Of a DNA stretch of 64,000 nt, positions 37,094 to 45,174 are shown in pieces. The stretch's first letter is position 1. Each line of letters begins with the position of its first letter. Under the pieces are notes generated by a model. That model did not search any database and was not told the origin of the DNA. It saw only the letters and a program-made list of their open reading frames with translations. Both the position numbers and the translations under genes were made by a program. The stretch is from Bacteroidales bacterium (lineage in GTDB: Bacteria; Bacteroidota; Bacteroidia; Bacteroidales; UBA4181), in NCBI GenBank assembly GCA_017523725.1, contig JAFWVY010000038.1, positions 17,781 to 81,780 on the forward strand. Reading direction: 5' to 3'.

Positions 37094-38185
37094 CTATACT
37101 CTCATCAAATGCGTCATCAAAACATTACGCGCTTTGATAATACCAACACACAAAAGCAATGAGACTGCCGTATATACCAGCCAAAACCATTCATTATGTC
37201 CGTAAATAACAGGATGACAACCAATCATTTTCCAATCCAAGTCCCACATAACAGTTTTGAGATATGAAGCCGGTTTGAAAAACAAAATATGGAAAATAAT
37301 GACGTAAATGGAATTGTCTCCCAAAAAGACAAGAAACCTTTTTAATGACTTTGCATTATTATCGAGAAAACAGCTAATCCAGTAAGTGAATATAAAGCCG
37401 GTGCAACCAGTAATACAGAGAACCGCCCACTTTTGCACTGTTTGATTCCGATATCCCATATGGGTCGGAAAATATATCGCCGATACACATAACAACAAGA
37501 AACAACCAATGGCAATCTTCCATTTATTTAAACGCACAAGATAATTTTTGCTCAAATATCCCATTCCCATAAAGAATACCGCCATCATTTCTCTGTACCC
37601 GCCTTGGGGCCAGTTGGGGATATCCTTACCCCATATTATCTTGAGGCACCCCAGCAAACAGAATAAAATCGTGATTATCCATACGCTCGCGGAAATCTTC
37701 AGTTTTTCTTTCAATACCCAGTTTCCTATGCAAAAAAGTATACCCCCGACAAATAACACCCGGAAAAACCAAAATGCACCACAAATAAAATAATCGTATG
37801 ACGTCATTTTTGTAACTACATCTACACTCTTCCCCAATATATCCATAGCAGAGAATCTGGTCGCGCAATATCCCTGAGGCGTTCCATAAGTATCGTTCAA
37901 AACTCCCCAATCATAGAAAACATTGTGAAGCAACAAAAACACGATACTCCACTTGACAAAAGGCCAGTATAAACTCTTGACGCGTCTCAAGAAGAAGTCC
38001 CCTGGGCGCATGAAATAATCCGGCTTGAAAAGATAACCACTTGCAATGAAGAAAAGCGGCATGTGGAAAGAAAAAATCCAATGATTAAAAAAAGCGGGGC
38101 AGCCCGAATGGCCTACTACGACAAGGATTATACCTATGCCTTTCAGAATTGAAATGGTATCATTTCTTTTCGACCTCTTATCCAT
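37094..38185 (-). CDS. AT3-family O-acyltransferase
   Basis: A 363-residue polytopic AT3 protein, related to those at 28034 and 29091. Helix 1 is DTISILKGIGIILVVVGHSG, followed by FHMPLFFIASGYLFKPDYFM and SLYWPFVKWSIVFLLLHNVF. It is A+T-rich, so it entered with the cassette and not by local copying of the G+C-rich paralogues. It probably acylates a sugar or the alcohol group specific to this cassette. Confidence 0.83.
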   Translation of the reverse strand: MDKRSKRNDTISILKGIGIILVVVGHSGCPAFFNHWIFSFHMPLFFIASGYLFKPDYFMRPGDFFLRRVKSLYWPFVKWSIVFLLLHNVFYDWGVLNDTYGTPQGYCATRFSAMDILGKSVDVVTKMTSYDYFICGAFWFFRVLFVGGILFCIGNWVLKEKLKISASVWIITILFCLLGCLKIIWGKDIPNWPQGGYREMMAVFFMGMGYLSKNYLVRLNKWKIAIGCFLLLCVSAIYFPTHMGYRNQTVQKWAVLCITGCTGFIFTYWISCFLDNNAKSLKRFLVFLGDNSIYVIIFHILFFKPASYLKTVMWDLDWKMIGCHPVIYGHNEWFWLVYTAVSLLLCVGIIKARNVLMTHLMRV

Positions 38186-38232
38186 ACAAGAATCAGCTAC
38201 TCAACGTAGATACAACTTACATTATCGTCAAT

Positions 38233-39291
38233 CTACTCATGACGCCAGAATCCACTGATATAAGACTTCACACAACGCCCCATGGCAAGGAATGCGGACT
38301 TCCATCCTGCCAGGCGATAATAATTATTGAAAAGCATCCTGATATCCTTTCCTATCGACTTATCTTTCTCATGCCAGTATAGACGCGGTCTGACATAGCG
38401 TTTCAGATATTTGTCATACAACCCTATGGTGTGTTCGCGCAACATCATATCTTCAGTGTTGAATGTAGACAAATCAGTACAAACCAGCAGATTTCTACGG
38501 TTCCTGTCTATAACAGACAACGGCGAGAAAACACCACCCTGATGTTTCCTGTATACGGCCATTACATCCGGCATACAATACCCTGTGCCAGACTGCAAAA
38601 TATGGTAACAATGGTGAACATCACATGGATATTTATACTTACTAAAATCAACACCTGTAAGAGTGGAGCGTCGATAAAGCAATGTCATGGTTTTTGTTAT
38701 CCAATGGTCGAAGTTGTCTGCCGATGTGAAAAAAAAGACATCGGGATGCTGTTCAAACATATCTGCCACATAATCCGGAAGCCATTGTCCATCCGCTTCA
38801 CTGTAAATCTTATATCGATGGCAACACAAACTGCACTCTTCATGTTGCTCCAGAAAATCCACCTGTTTCTGCAGTTTTAGTGGATCAGTCCAATAGTCAT
38901 CACCTTCGCATCCAGCCCTATACTTTACATTATCCTCCCACTTGGCTATCAACGACAACTTTTTTCTTTTAATGTGATATAGATTCTTATTCAAAAGGAC
39001 AACTACGAAATGACATGATTTATTCTCCTTATGATCCGCTTCTATTAAAAAGGCGTCTTCTGTCTCCCTCTCATGTGCCGATGTCATATCAAAATGATTG
39101 TCCAAATAATCCTTTATCACATCTTGCTCACCATCTGTGCTGGCATCATCAACTATAAGGGCAACGAAAGGGAAGTTTGTCTGCTGCATGCAAAAACCAT
39201 TCATGGCATCTGTGATATACCTGGCATGATTGTATGTCATGCAGCGGATGCTGAGCATATAACCAGTATCTTTCATAGCTAAATTACTCAT
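38233..39291 (-). CDS. GT2-family glycosyltransferase
   Basis: A 352-residue GT-A enzyme beginning LSIRCMTYNHARYITDAMNG, with VDDASTDGEQDVIKDYL and the donor-site block YRAGCEGDDYWTDPLKLQKQ, the form seen in a GT2 subgroup common in Bacteroidetes and Firmicutes glycan loci. The DxD is GDDYW. ATG at 39291 overlaps the LicD stop by 8 bases; ATG at 39276 is also possible. The donor cannot be inferred. Confidence 0.87.
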   Translation of the reverse strand: MSNLAMKDTGYMLSIRCMTYNHARYITDAMNGFCMQQTNFPFVALIVDDASTDGEQDVIKDYLDNHFDMTSAHERETEDAFLIEADHKENKSCHFVVVLLNKNLYHIKRKKLSLIAKWEDNVKYRAGCEGDDYWTDPLKLQKQVDFLEQHEECSLCCHRYKIYSEADGQWLPDYVADMFEQHPDVFFFTSADNFDHWITKTMTLLYRRSTLTGVDFSKYKYPCDVHHCYHILQSGTGYCMPDVMAVYRKHQGGVFSPLSVIDRNRRNLLVCTDLSTFNTEDMMLREHTIGLYDKYLKRYVRPRLYWHEKDKSIGKDIRMLFNNYYRLAGWKSAFLAMGRCVKSYISGFWRHE

Positions 39292-40054
39292 CAAGAAAAA
39301 TCACATCATGGCTATGCACTCTGCGCTGTTCTACCGGAGGCAATTTCATAAAGTCACCATAGCAACAAGTCAAAAAAGGACCCGGGTTATTCGGGCCATA
39401 AAAATATGTTCCTTCGAATTCATACTTTTTTAAAGGGAACAAATCGTTCAAGTAATACCTTGAAGGAACAATACTTGAGAAAGTGTAAACATCCGGAGCT
39501 TGAAACCGTTGCAGATAGCTTTTTTTTGCGATAGAATCCTCCTCTTTCTTAAGTAATAACTTAAGTCCTTCTATCCTGTCCGACAACTCAGATTCGCTCC
39601 TGATGCCCAAATCTATCTTTCTTCTCAAATAAGCCAGATGCTCTAATATTCTGTATTTTTGTTCCTCGAACTCTTTCATCTTTTTGGGCCTGAACAAATC
39701 AACGCCCAATCCTTTATTCAGATAAAGATAGTTATCGTTGGAAAGGGCATAGTTGACAATGGTCTTTTTATCCTTAAGACGAGCCCATCCGTGAAAAAAA
39801 TTAGGTTCAGTCTCCTTGTCCTCTATCATCATATCATTCGGCAAATGCTTTTTAAGCAATGCTATTGCCGCATCATACCTTTCATCAAAGATAAAAAAAT
39901 CAAAATCATCGTCCCAGGGGATAAACCCTTTGTGTCTAACTGCACCCAAAAGAGTCCCATAGGTCATAATGTATGGAATGTCATTTGTTTCCAAGATATC
40001 ACGGACTGCAATTGCCAATTCCAATATCCGAGCCTGAATTTTTCTTATATTCAT
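39284..40054 (-). CDS. LicD-family phosphotransferase (tandem copy 1)
   Basis: A 256-residue LicD enzyme with YIMTYGTLLGAVRHKGFIPW and the metal site WDDDFDFFIF. CCYGDFMKLPPVEQRRVHSH is a conserved C-terminal LicD block. It is a close paralogue of the gene upstream (40057): the stretch 39901-39964 is identical at 60 of 64 bases to 40659-40722. Substrate is expected to be a CDP-alcohol made by the fusion enzyme two genes upstream. It is A+T-rich and has an ATG at 40054, 2 bases after the preceding stop. Confidence 0.9.
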   Translation of the reverse strand: MNIRKIQARILELAIAVRDILETNDIPYIMTYGTLLGAVRHKGFIPWDDDFDFFIFDERYDAAIALLKKHLPNDMMIEDKETEPNFFHGWARLKDKKTIVNYALSNDNYLYLNKGLGVDLFRPKKMKEFEEQKYRILEHLAYLRRKIDLGIRSESELSDRIEGLKLLLKKEEDSIAKKSYLQRFQAPDVYTFSSIVPSRYYLNDLFPLKKYEFEGTYFYGPNNPGPFLTCCYGDFMKLPPVEQRRVHSHDVIFLDE

Positions 40055-40056
40055 AA

Positions 40057-40833
40057 TTATTTAAAAATAACCTTTGAATAATGCGGCATCCTTTTCTCCG
40101 CTGGTGGTAATTGCATATAATCACCATAGCAACGTTTCAGAAGTATGTCTGCATTTTTAGGCCCCCAGAAGTATGTATCTTCGAAGTCATACTTACACAA
40201 CGGAAAAATATCTTCTGCCAACATGGAATCATCAAAAACAGAGATGAAACCTATCATGTCATCGTCCTCAAGCGTATTAACAGACAAGGCTTTTCTATTT
40301 TCTTGCTCCAACTCAATTTCCAAAGGATTCTTTCTCTTCTCATATTCCTCTTGCGTAAGGAATCCCTTCGTGAATTTTCGTTGCAGATATTCTAAATGAG
40401 CCTTCAGTCTATTCACTTTATCGAAACTTTTCTTTATACTAAATGCACGATACAAATCTACACAAACGCCATGATGTGCATAAAGGTTGTCTTGTGGGAA
40501 CAACTCACAGTCAGCCTCTGTTCCAATATCTTTGGCATGAGCCCAACCATGAAAGTATAATGGTTCGCTCTTGCCATCCTCTATGAAAATATTTGCCGGC
40601 AATTCCTTACGCAAATATTCAATAACATCATCATATTCTTCACTTATGATATAAAAGTCAAAATCATCGTCCCATGGGATAAAGCCTTTGTGTCTAACCG
40701 CCCCCAAAAGAGTCCCATAGGTAATCATGTGGGGCACATCATGATTCTCAAGAACATCACGAATTGCAACTGCCATCTCAAGCAATCGCAGCTGTACCCT
40801 ACGAATATCTTCCAGTGAATACACTTGTTTCAA
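40057..40833 (-). CDS. LicD-family phosphotransferase (tandem copy 2, non-ATG start)
   Basis: A 258-residue LicD enzyme: HMITYGTLLGAVRHKGFIPW, WDDDFDFYII, a central coiled stretch (FDKVNRLKAHLEYLQRKF) and the C-terminal RCYGDYMQLPPAEKRMPHYS. No ATG exists near the start. TTG at 40833 overlaps the stop of the upstream gene by 4 bases, and GTG at 40824 is the alternative, so translation is probably coupled to the fusion gene. Its closest relative in the window is the following gene at 39284. Both carry the full DDDxD site, so both look active. Confidence 0.88.
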   Translation of the reverse strand: MKQVYSLEDIRRVQLRLLEMAVAIRDVLENHDVPHMITYGTLLGAVRHKGFIPWDDDFDFYIISEEYDDVIEYLRKELPANIFIEDGKSEPLYFHGWAHAKDIGTEADCELFPQDNLYAHHGVCVDLYRAFSIKKSFDKVNRLKAHLEYLQRKFTKGFLTQEEYEKRKNPLEIELEQENRKALSVNTLEDDDMIGFISVFDDSMLAEDIFPLCKYDFEDTYFWGPKNADILLKRCYGDYMQLPPAEKRMPHYSKVIFK

Positions 40834-42167
40834 ATCCTTATCAAATCTTTTGAATTGTAGAAATCATCCATGACCTTGACTATCGCCTGTGAGATCTCGT
40901 CATCAATACATTGAGTATTTCTTCTCAACAGAACCGACTTGAGAAACACAACCAATTCGTTTCGAATACCTTCTCCATCCAATTGATAAAAATAACGTTT
41001 ATTGTCGGAAGAATTCTCGAATCTTAACTCAAAGTAATCCGTCTTCCACCAAGGTGCAGGTACATAAACATAACCTTTTGTTCCCGAAATAATAAGTTCA
41101 CCTTCGCTCTTAACACCTTGACCGACCTTTATAGAAGCCACTGCATGTGGAAAAGTAAAGGCAACCTTTGTAAAAGAATCATAATGGGCGCTTTCCATTC
41201 GAGAAGAAATAGTCTTTTGACAATATGTTGTCCCTAATAAATAAAATATTGGTAACAAGGCCGCAGGTCCCCAGGTACTGAGACTGTTCCATCCTTTATC
41301 TAAGTCATCATTTCCCTCTATCTCTACATTCCTCAAACTTGTACAAGTCGCATCAACAGACACGACATCGCCTATACGGCCACTTTTTACGAGAACGAGG
41401 AGTCTTGAGAATGCCGTTGAGTACGCTGTTCGGATAGCATCCATCAAAACACAATTGTTCTTTTGAGCTATTGTCTTTAACTCTTTCCATTCCGCCACCG
41501 AAACACATATTGGAGATTCGCACAAAACGTGTTTGCCAAGATTTAAAGCCTTTTTCACGCTCTCATAACGTATTACCGGGCTGGTTATAAAATAAAGTGC
41601 ATCACAATTTGCAATCAAGTCATCAAGTTTGTCAACAACAGGGATTGCATCTATAACATCTTTCGACAACAAAGAATTGTTTTGCGAACAAATACCGACT
41701 ACATCTAGTCCGTTGACATATTTGCTTTCGCGATAAAACTTGTTAAGAAACGCCGCATCACCCACAAGTCCCATCTTCAACTCATGCTGTTCCGCGCGTA
41801 TCTCCGAACTGGAAACGCCCTCGGTTCTATCTAGGTATACGACCTTGCAGAATTCGTTCAGATAGTCAAACTTGCCTTTCCAATCTGAACCAACAGTAAA
41901 TATGTCGATGCCATAACGTTTAATGTCGTCTATCTTCTGGCCTTCATATTCTTCGATAATAATTTCATCGGCAATGCCAGTAGCCCGAACCGCCTCAATA
42001 CGTTCCATCAAAGACTGCTGAACATTGATTTTGCCTCTGTTCAAATCAAAACTGTCCGCTGTAACACCAACGATCAAATAGTCTCCCAAAGCCTTAGCCC
42101 GTTCCAACAATCGTCGATGACCATAATGGAACATATCATATGTGCCGTAGGTTATTACTTTTTTCAT
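40830..42167 (-). CDS. Fusion: TagD-type cytidylyltransferase + Gfo/Idh/MocA oxidoreductase
   Basis: A 445-residue two-domain protein. Residues 1 to about 130 are a TagD/GCT-type nucleotidyltransferase with KKVITYGTYDMFHYGHRRLL (HxGH, CTP-binding), FTVGSDWKGKF and the RTEGVSSSEIR loop. From about 131 a Gfo/Idh/MocA-like dehydrogenase follows: MGLVGDAAFLNKFYRESKYV as the nucleotide-binding start, then ALNLGKHVLCESPICVSVAE, the family's EKP-like block with ESP in place of EKP. A single chain that could reduce a keto-alcohol phosphate (or oxidise one) and load it on CTP fits CDP-alditol synthesis for the LicD genes next to it. ATG at 42167 is used, not the GTG one codon upstream. Confidence 0.88.
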   Translation of the reverse strand: MKKVITYGTYDMFHYGHRRLLERAKALGDYLIVGVTADSFDLNRGKINVQQSLMERIEAVRATGIADEIIIEEYEGQKIDDIKRYGIDIFTVGSDWKGKFDYLNEFCKVVYLDRTEGVSSSEIRAEQHELKMGLVGDAAFLNKFYRESKYVNGLDVVGICSQNNSLLSKDVIDAIPVVDKLDDLIANCDALYFITSPVIRYESVKKALNLGKHVLCESPICVSVAEWKELKTIAQKNNCVLMDAIRTAYSTAFSRLLVLVKSGRIGDVVSVDATCTSLRNVEIEGNDDLDKGWNSLSTWGPAALLPIFYLLGTTYCQKTISSRMESAHYDSFTKVAFTFPHAVASIKVGQGVKSEGELIISGTKGYVYVPAPWWKTDYFELRFENSSDNKRYFYQLDGEGIRNELVVFLKSVLLRRNTQCIDDEISQAIVKVMDDFYNSKDLIRI

Positions 42168-42228
42168 CACAATGAGTTATTGCCCATTTCTGTTAATTCG
42201 TTGATAATAATTGAAAGCACCCGGGAAT

Positions 42229-42720
42229 TTAGAAACGAAAGGACCATCTGTAATCATTCTCAGACACCATCTTTCCTCCATTTTTTTCTATCACTCTCTT
42301 CGAGGCATAATTATATTTCTCAACCGTTAAAAACTTTTCTTCTATTTTCATCTCATTTGCCTTTTCCAATAGTTTATGCAAGAGAATTGTGCCATATCCC
42401 TTCCCTCTATATAAAGAAGAAACAGCATACCCAATGTTTCCTCCTATCAGCCTCGACTGACTTGTTAAAGCATGACGAATTTTCCCAAAACAAACAGGAA
42501 TATTATCAACTATTAGCCAAAAACACGTTTGTCCAACACAACCATCAGGCAAGTTCTCATTCCTAGACCACGCTTCTTGTTGGACAAGCCATTGTTTGAA
42601 TTCTTCATAGGACATTTTTTTAACGGGATTCTTGAACGCATTTTCTTCCTCACCTATATGCTGAAGAAGGTTATATACATCCAACCCGTCAGAGACAGAA
42701 AGCTGACGCAAATACTCCAT
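42229..42720 (-). CDS. GNAT-family N-acetyltransferase
   Basis: A 163-residue GNAT acetyltransferase with the acetyl-CoA-binding motif A region GYAVSSLYRGKGYGTILLHK (R-x-x-G-x-G). YNYASKRVIEKNGGKM near the C-terminus is the N-x-x-S-x-R-x-x-E-K-x-G pattern of this family. It lies 5 bases behind the aminotransferase gene, so acetylation of an amine made by that enzyme is the simplest guess. No protein substrate is suggested. Confidence 0.88.
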   Translation of the reverse strand: MEYLRQLSVSDGLDVYNLLQHIGEEENAFKNPVKKMSYEEFKQWLVQQEAWSRNENLPDGCVGQTCFWLIVDNIPVCFGKIRHALTSQSRLIGGNIGYAVSSLYRGKGYGTILLHKLLEKANEMKIEEKFLTVEKYNYASKRVIEKNGGKMVSENDYRWSFRF

Positions 42721-42725
42721 TTTAA

Positions 42726-43787
42726 TTACTCTTTATCTACATCAAAATAAACTTTTGAGAAGAATTCCATAGCTTTTTTGGAGCCAATAGTTACACGCAA
42801 CACATCCTTCAACAGAATATTGCCATAGGTGTGGACAAGCGTTTTCTTCTCATCAGACAGGCGTCTGGCAATCTCATGAGCATCATGTTTAGGCTTGATC
42901 AGCACGTAATTGCCGTGACAATCCATAAACCAATAACCTCGTTTCCTCAGCTCGTTAATTAGATAGGCCTTCCCTTCTTTCTCCTGCTCAATGAGTTGCT
43001 CAATCATTTTCGGATGCTCCAAAATACGCTCTGCAAACAATAAACCAACCGTGTTCACCTCATAGGCCAGTCTTGAATTTTTTACCCAATGAATCAAGTC
43101 TTTGTGACCGACTACCATACCTACACGGCAACCTGCTATGGACATCAGCTTACTGAATGTGCGCAGTAATAGGACATTTTCGTTCTCAATCGCATAATGC
43201 AGAAAAGTCTTATCATAAAAGTAATGATAGGCTTCATCCAAAATAACAACTGCGCCGTTTTGTTTTGCCTTTTTAATTACTCGCTGCACCTCGTGTTCAG
43301 TGTAAAGATTTCCAATAGGGCTATTAGGGTTAAGAAGCACAACAACACGAGTGTCGGCAGTAATAGCATCAAGAATGGCGTCAATACTGATGCTAAAATC
43401 GTCGTTATATTGTACTGGTTTGTGTTTCAACCCCAACATACTGCAACAAACCCAGTAAATCTCAAATGTTGGAGATACTGTTACAACCTCTTTTCCAGGC
43501 TCTCCAAAAATTTCAAGTAGAACGCGAATTCCGTGATCGGATCCATTTGTGCAATATACACTATCTTTATCAACTCCAATATAATTAGCATACTTGCCTA
43601 TGAATCTTTCTGGTTCCGGATACATAGCAAGATACTCTGGAGTTAATTCTTTCAATACCGAGTCCACAAATTCCTTCGGCAAGCCTTCTGGATTCTCATT
43701 TGCATCATAACGATGATAACCTGCACGACCTTGTTTAGGAAAGACTCGAGGTGTGCTGGAAATATATGGATTTATATAAAAGCTCAT
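42726..43787 (-). CDS. HisC-like class I/II aminotransferase
   Basis: A 353-residue PLP enzyme of the histidinol-phosphate aminotransferase/CobD group. YHRYDANENPEGLPKEFVDS is the substrate-phosphate end, CTNGSDHGIRVLLEIF binds PLP, and VVLLNPNSPIGNLYTEHEV with VILDEAYHYFY follows. The Schiff-base Lys is in LLRTFSKLMSIAGCRVGM. Being away from his genes and inside a CDP/LicD cassette, it more likely aminates a phosphorylated keto-alcohol than histidinol-phosphate. About 109 AT-rich bases without a promoter match separate it from the ATP-grasp gene upstream. Confidence 0.87.
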   Translation of the reverse strand: MSFYINPYISSTPRVFPKQGRAGYHRYDANENPEGLPKEFVDSVLKELTPEYLAMYPEPERFIGKYANYIGVDKDSVYCTNGSDHGIRVLLEIFGEPGKEVVTVSPTFEIYWVCCSMLGLKHKPVQYNDDFSISIDAILDAITADTRVVVLLNPNSPIGNLYTEHEVQRVIKKAKQNGAVVILDEAYHYFYDKTFLHYAIENENVLLLRTFSKLMSIAGCRVGMVVGHKDLIHWVKNSRLAYEVNTVGLLFAERILEHPKMIEQLIEQEKEGKAYLINELRKRGYWFMDCHGNYVLIKPKHDAHEIARRLSDEKKTLVHTYGNILLKDVLRVTIGSKKAMEFFSKVYFDVDKE

Positions 43788-43896
43788 TGTTTTAAATTAA
43801 ATACAATCATTAATATACAAAGAGTTATGTCAAACTTGCAATCTTTCTAAAACTCATTGAACGCAGTTTTGTGACAATTCTTGACAAACGAAGATG

Positions 43897-45174
43897 TTAT
43901 TTCATCAACACATCAACCATCTCCGGACTGAACACCGGAATGTTCAATTTTGTTTTAACATTAACCCTCTCCGCGTTTGAATCATCAATGAACAACGCTT
44001 TGCTTGAATGAATATAGTCAACTTTATCAGATTCCCTGTCAATATGTATCACCTCATCGAAAAGGGCCTCCAATCGAAAGTGATGCAACTCTTTCTTCAG
44101 ATCTCCATCATGCTTACTGAGCAAATAAAGCTTCTTCCCTTGATTTACACACTGGTATAGGAATTTCACCAACTCCACATTTACTTTGTTTGTGTCGAGT
44201 ATCAGGCAATCATCATAATCGCAGTATACAGAATCAAACTCGAGATTTGTCTTGTATCTATTATCCAAAGCCCGGTCCAGTTCCACATGATAGTTGTTCT
44301 TGGAGACGCTTATCTTATAATCAAAAGCATCGAAAAGAGACAATAAGGCAAAATTAACCCCAACTGCCCGCGAGAGTAAAGAAGATCCACCCAAGCGTGA
44401 CGCAATCTCCAACAAACACAATTGTCCGTCCTTGTCACGTTTTACCTGATAGAACCACGCTCCCCTGAACTCTATCCGCTCATTGATTTTTTTTGCTATT
44501 TCCTCAAATTCATCTTGATCTTCTGCAAAAGAGGTATTCACGCTGATGCCGTCCTTTACCCGGGTTCGTTTACGCGCTGCACTATAAAGCAAGTGTCCGT
44601 CTTTATCCGTAAAACAATCAACCGTAAATTCTTCTCCAGGCAAATACTCTAAGATCAATAAATCGTCTTTGTCCTTAATAAATGCATCAACTTCCTCCTG
44701 TGTTTTCAGTTTCATGGTTCCCTTTGCACCATATCCTATATTGGGTTTCGCAAAAACCGGGAAAGCATTTTGAGGAATGTCCGAAGGATAATAGATTAGA
44801 GGTACTCTGATGACACCTCGCAGTTTTTTGTACGTCAATTCTTTTGAAAGGCAGATCCTTGTTGTTTCCAGTGATGAAGAAACAACACGGCAGCCGAGTT
44901 CCGTCTCATGCTCTTTCAGAACGGTTATCACCAAGTCCATGGTTGGATAGATTGCGTCAATCTGACGCTCCTTTACAATCCGGGCCATGGTTGGGATAAA
45001 ATCAGAAGCCGTTACATAAGGGACATCCGAGATATACTCTTCGTATACGAATTTCCCATGATCATCGATAGAACTGGCTCCGATTAAGCGGAAATAAGTA
45101 GAATACTTGACTGAACTATAGATGTCCAATCCTATTTCAGAGCCACATGGGAAAACAAGGATATTCCTCTTCAT
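43897..45174 (-). CDS. ATP-grasp ligase fused to a HAD-like domain
   Basis: A 425-residue fusion. Residues 1 to about 300 are an ATP-grasp enzyme: a pre-ATP-grasp Rossmann part (ILVFPCGSEIGLDIYSSVKY), AFPVFAKPNIGYGAKGTMKL for ATP binding, LILEYLPGEEFTVDCF, and the metal-binding end LLEIASRLGGSSLLSRAVG. Residues from about 315 are HAD-like: VYCDYDDCLILDTNKVN (D-x-D nucleophile block), LYLLSKHDGDLKKEL and KALFIDDSNAERVNV. ATP-grasp enzymes join a carboxylate to an amine through an acyl-phosphate. With the aminotransferase and GNAT genes nearby, an N-acylated amino-alcohol or amino-sugar is a possible product. It overlaps the DegT stop/start by 4 bases. Confidence 0.85.
   Translation of the reverse strand: MKRNILVFPCGSEIGLDIYSSVKYSTYFRLIGASSIDDHGKFVYEEYISDVPYVTASDFIPTMARIVKERQIDAIYPTMDLVITVLKEHETELGCRVVSSSLETTRICLSKELTYKKLRGVIRVPLIYYPSDIPQNAFPVFAKPNIGYGAKGTMKLKTQEEVDAFIKDKDDLLILEYLPGEEFTVDCFTDKDGHLLYSAARKRTRVKDGISVNTSFAEDQDEFEEIAKKINERIEFRGAWFYQVKRDKDGQLCLLEIASRLGGSSLLSRAVGVNFALLSLFDAFDYKISVSKNNYHVELDRALDNRYKTNLEFDSVYCDYDDCLILDTNKVNVELVKFLYQCVNQGKKLYLLSKHDGDLKKELHHFRLEALFDEVIHIDRESDKVDYIHSSKALFIDDSNAERVNVKTKLNIPVFSPEMVDVLMK

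Larger units (their letters stand above)
36111..45174. other. AT-rich cassette inside the polysaccharide locus
   Basis: Base composition falls sharply: the blocks 37681-37740 and 41281-41340 each have 22 G+C of 60, against 39 of 60 for 20521-20580 in the flanking locus. The drop begins at the gap after the GT2 stop near 36.1 kb and ends at the ATP-grasp start at 45174, where the DegT gene is again G+C-rich. The cassette holds nine intact genes in the same orientation as the rest and no integrase or IS. Acquisition by homologous exchange in a glycan locus is likely. Confidence 0.7.

Noticed and set aside
42726..43787. Histidine biosynthesis hisC
   Set aside because: No other his genes nearby and a place inside a CDP/LicD cassette; the fold alone does not show the substrate.
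39284..45174. Phosphonate (aminoethylphosphonate) pathway
   Set aside because: No PEP mutase, phosphonopyruvate decarboxylase or AEP transaminase gene was found.
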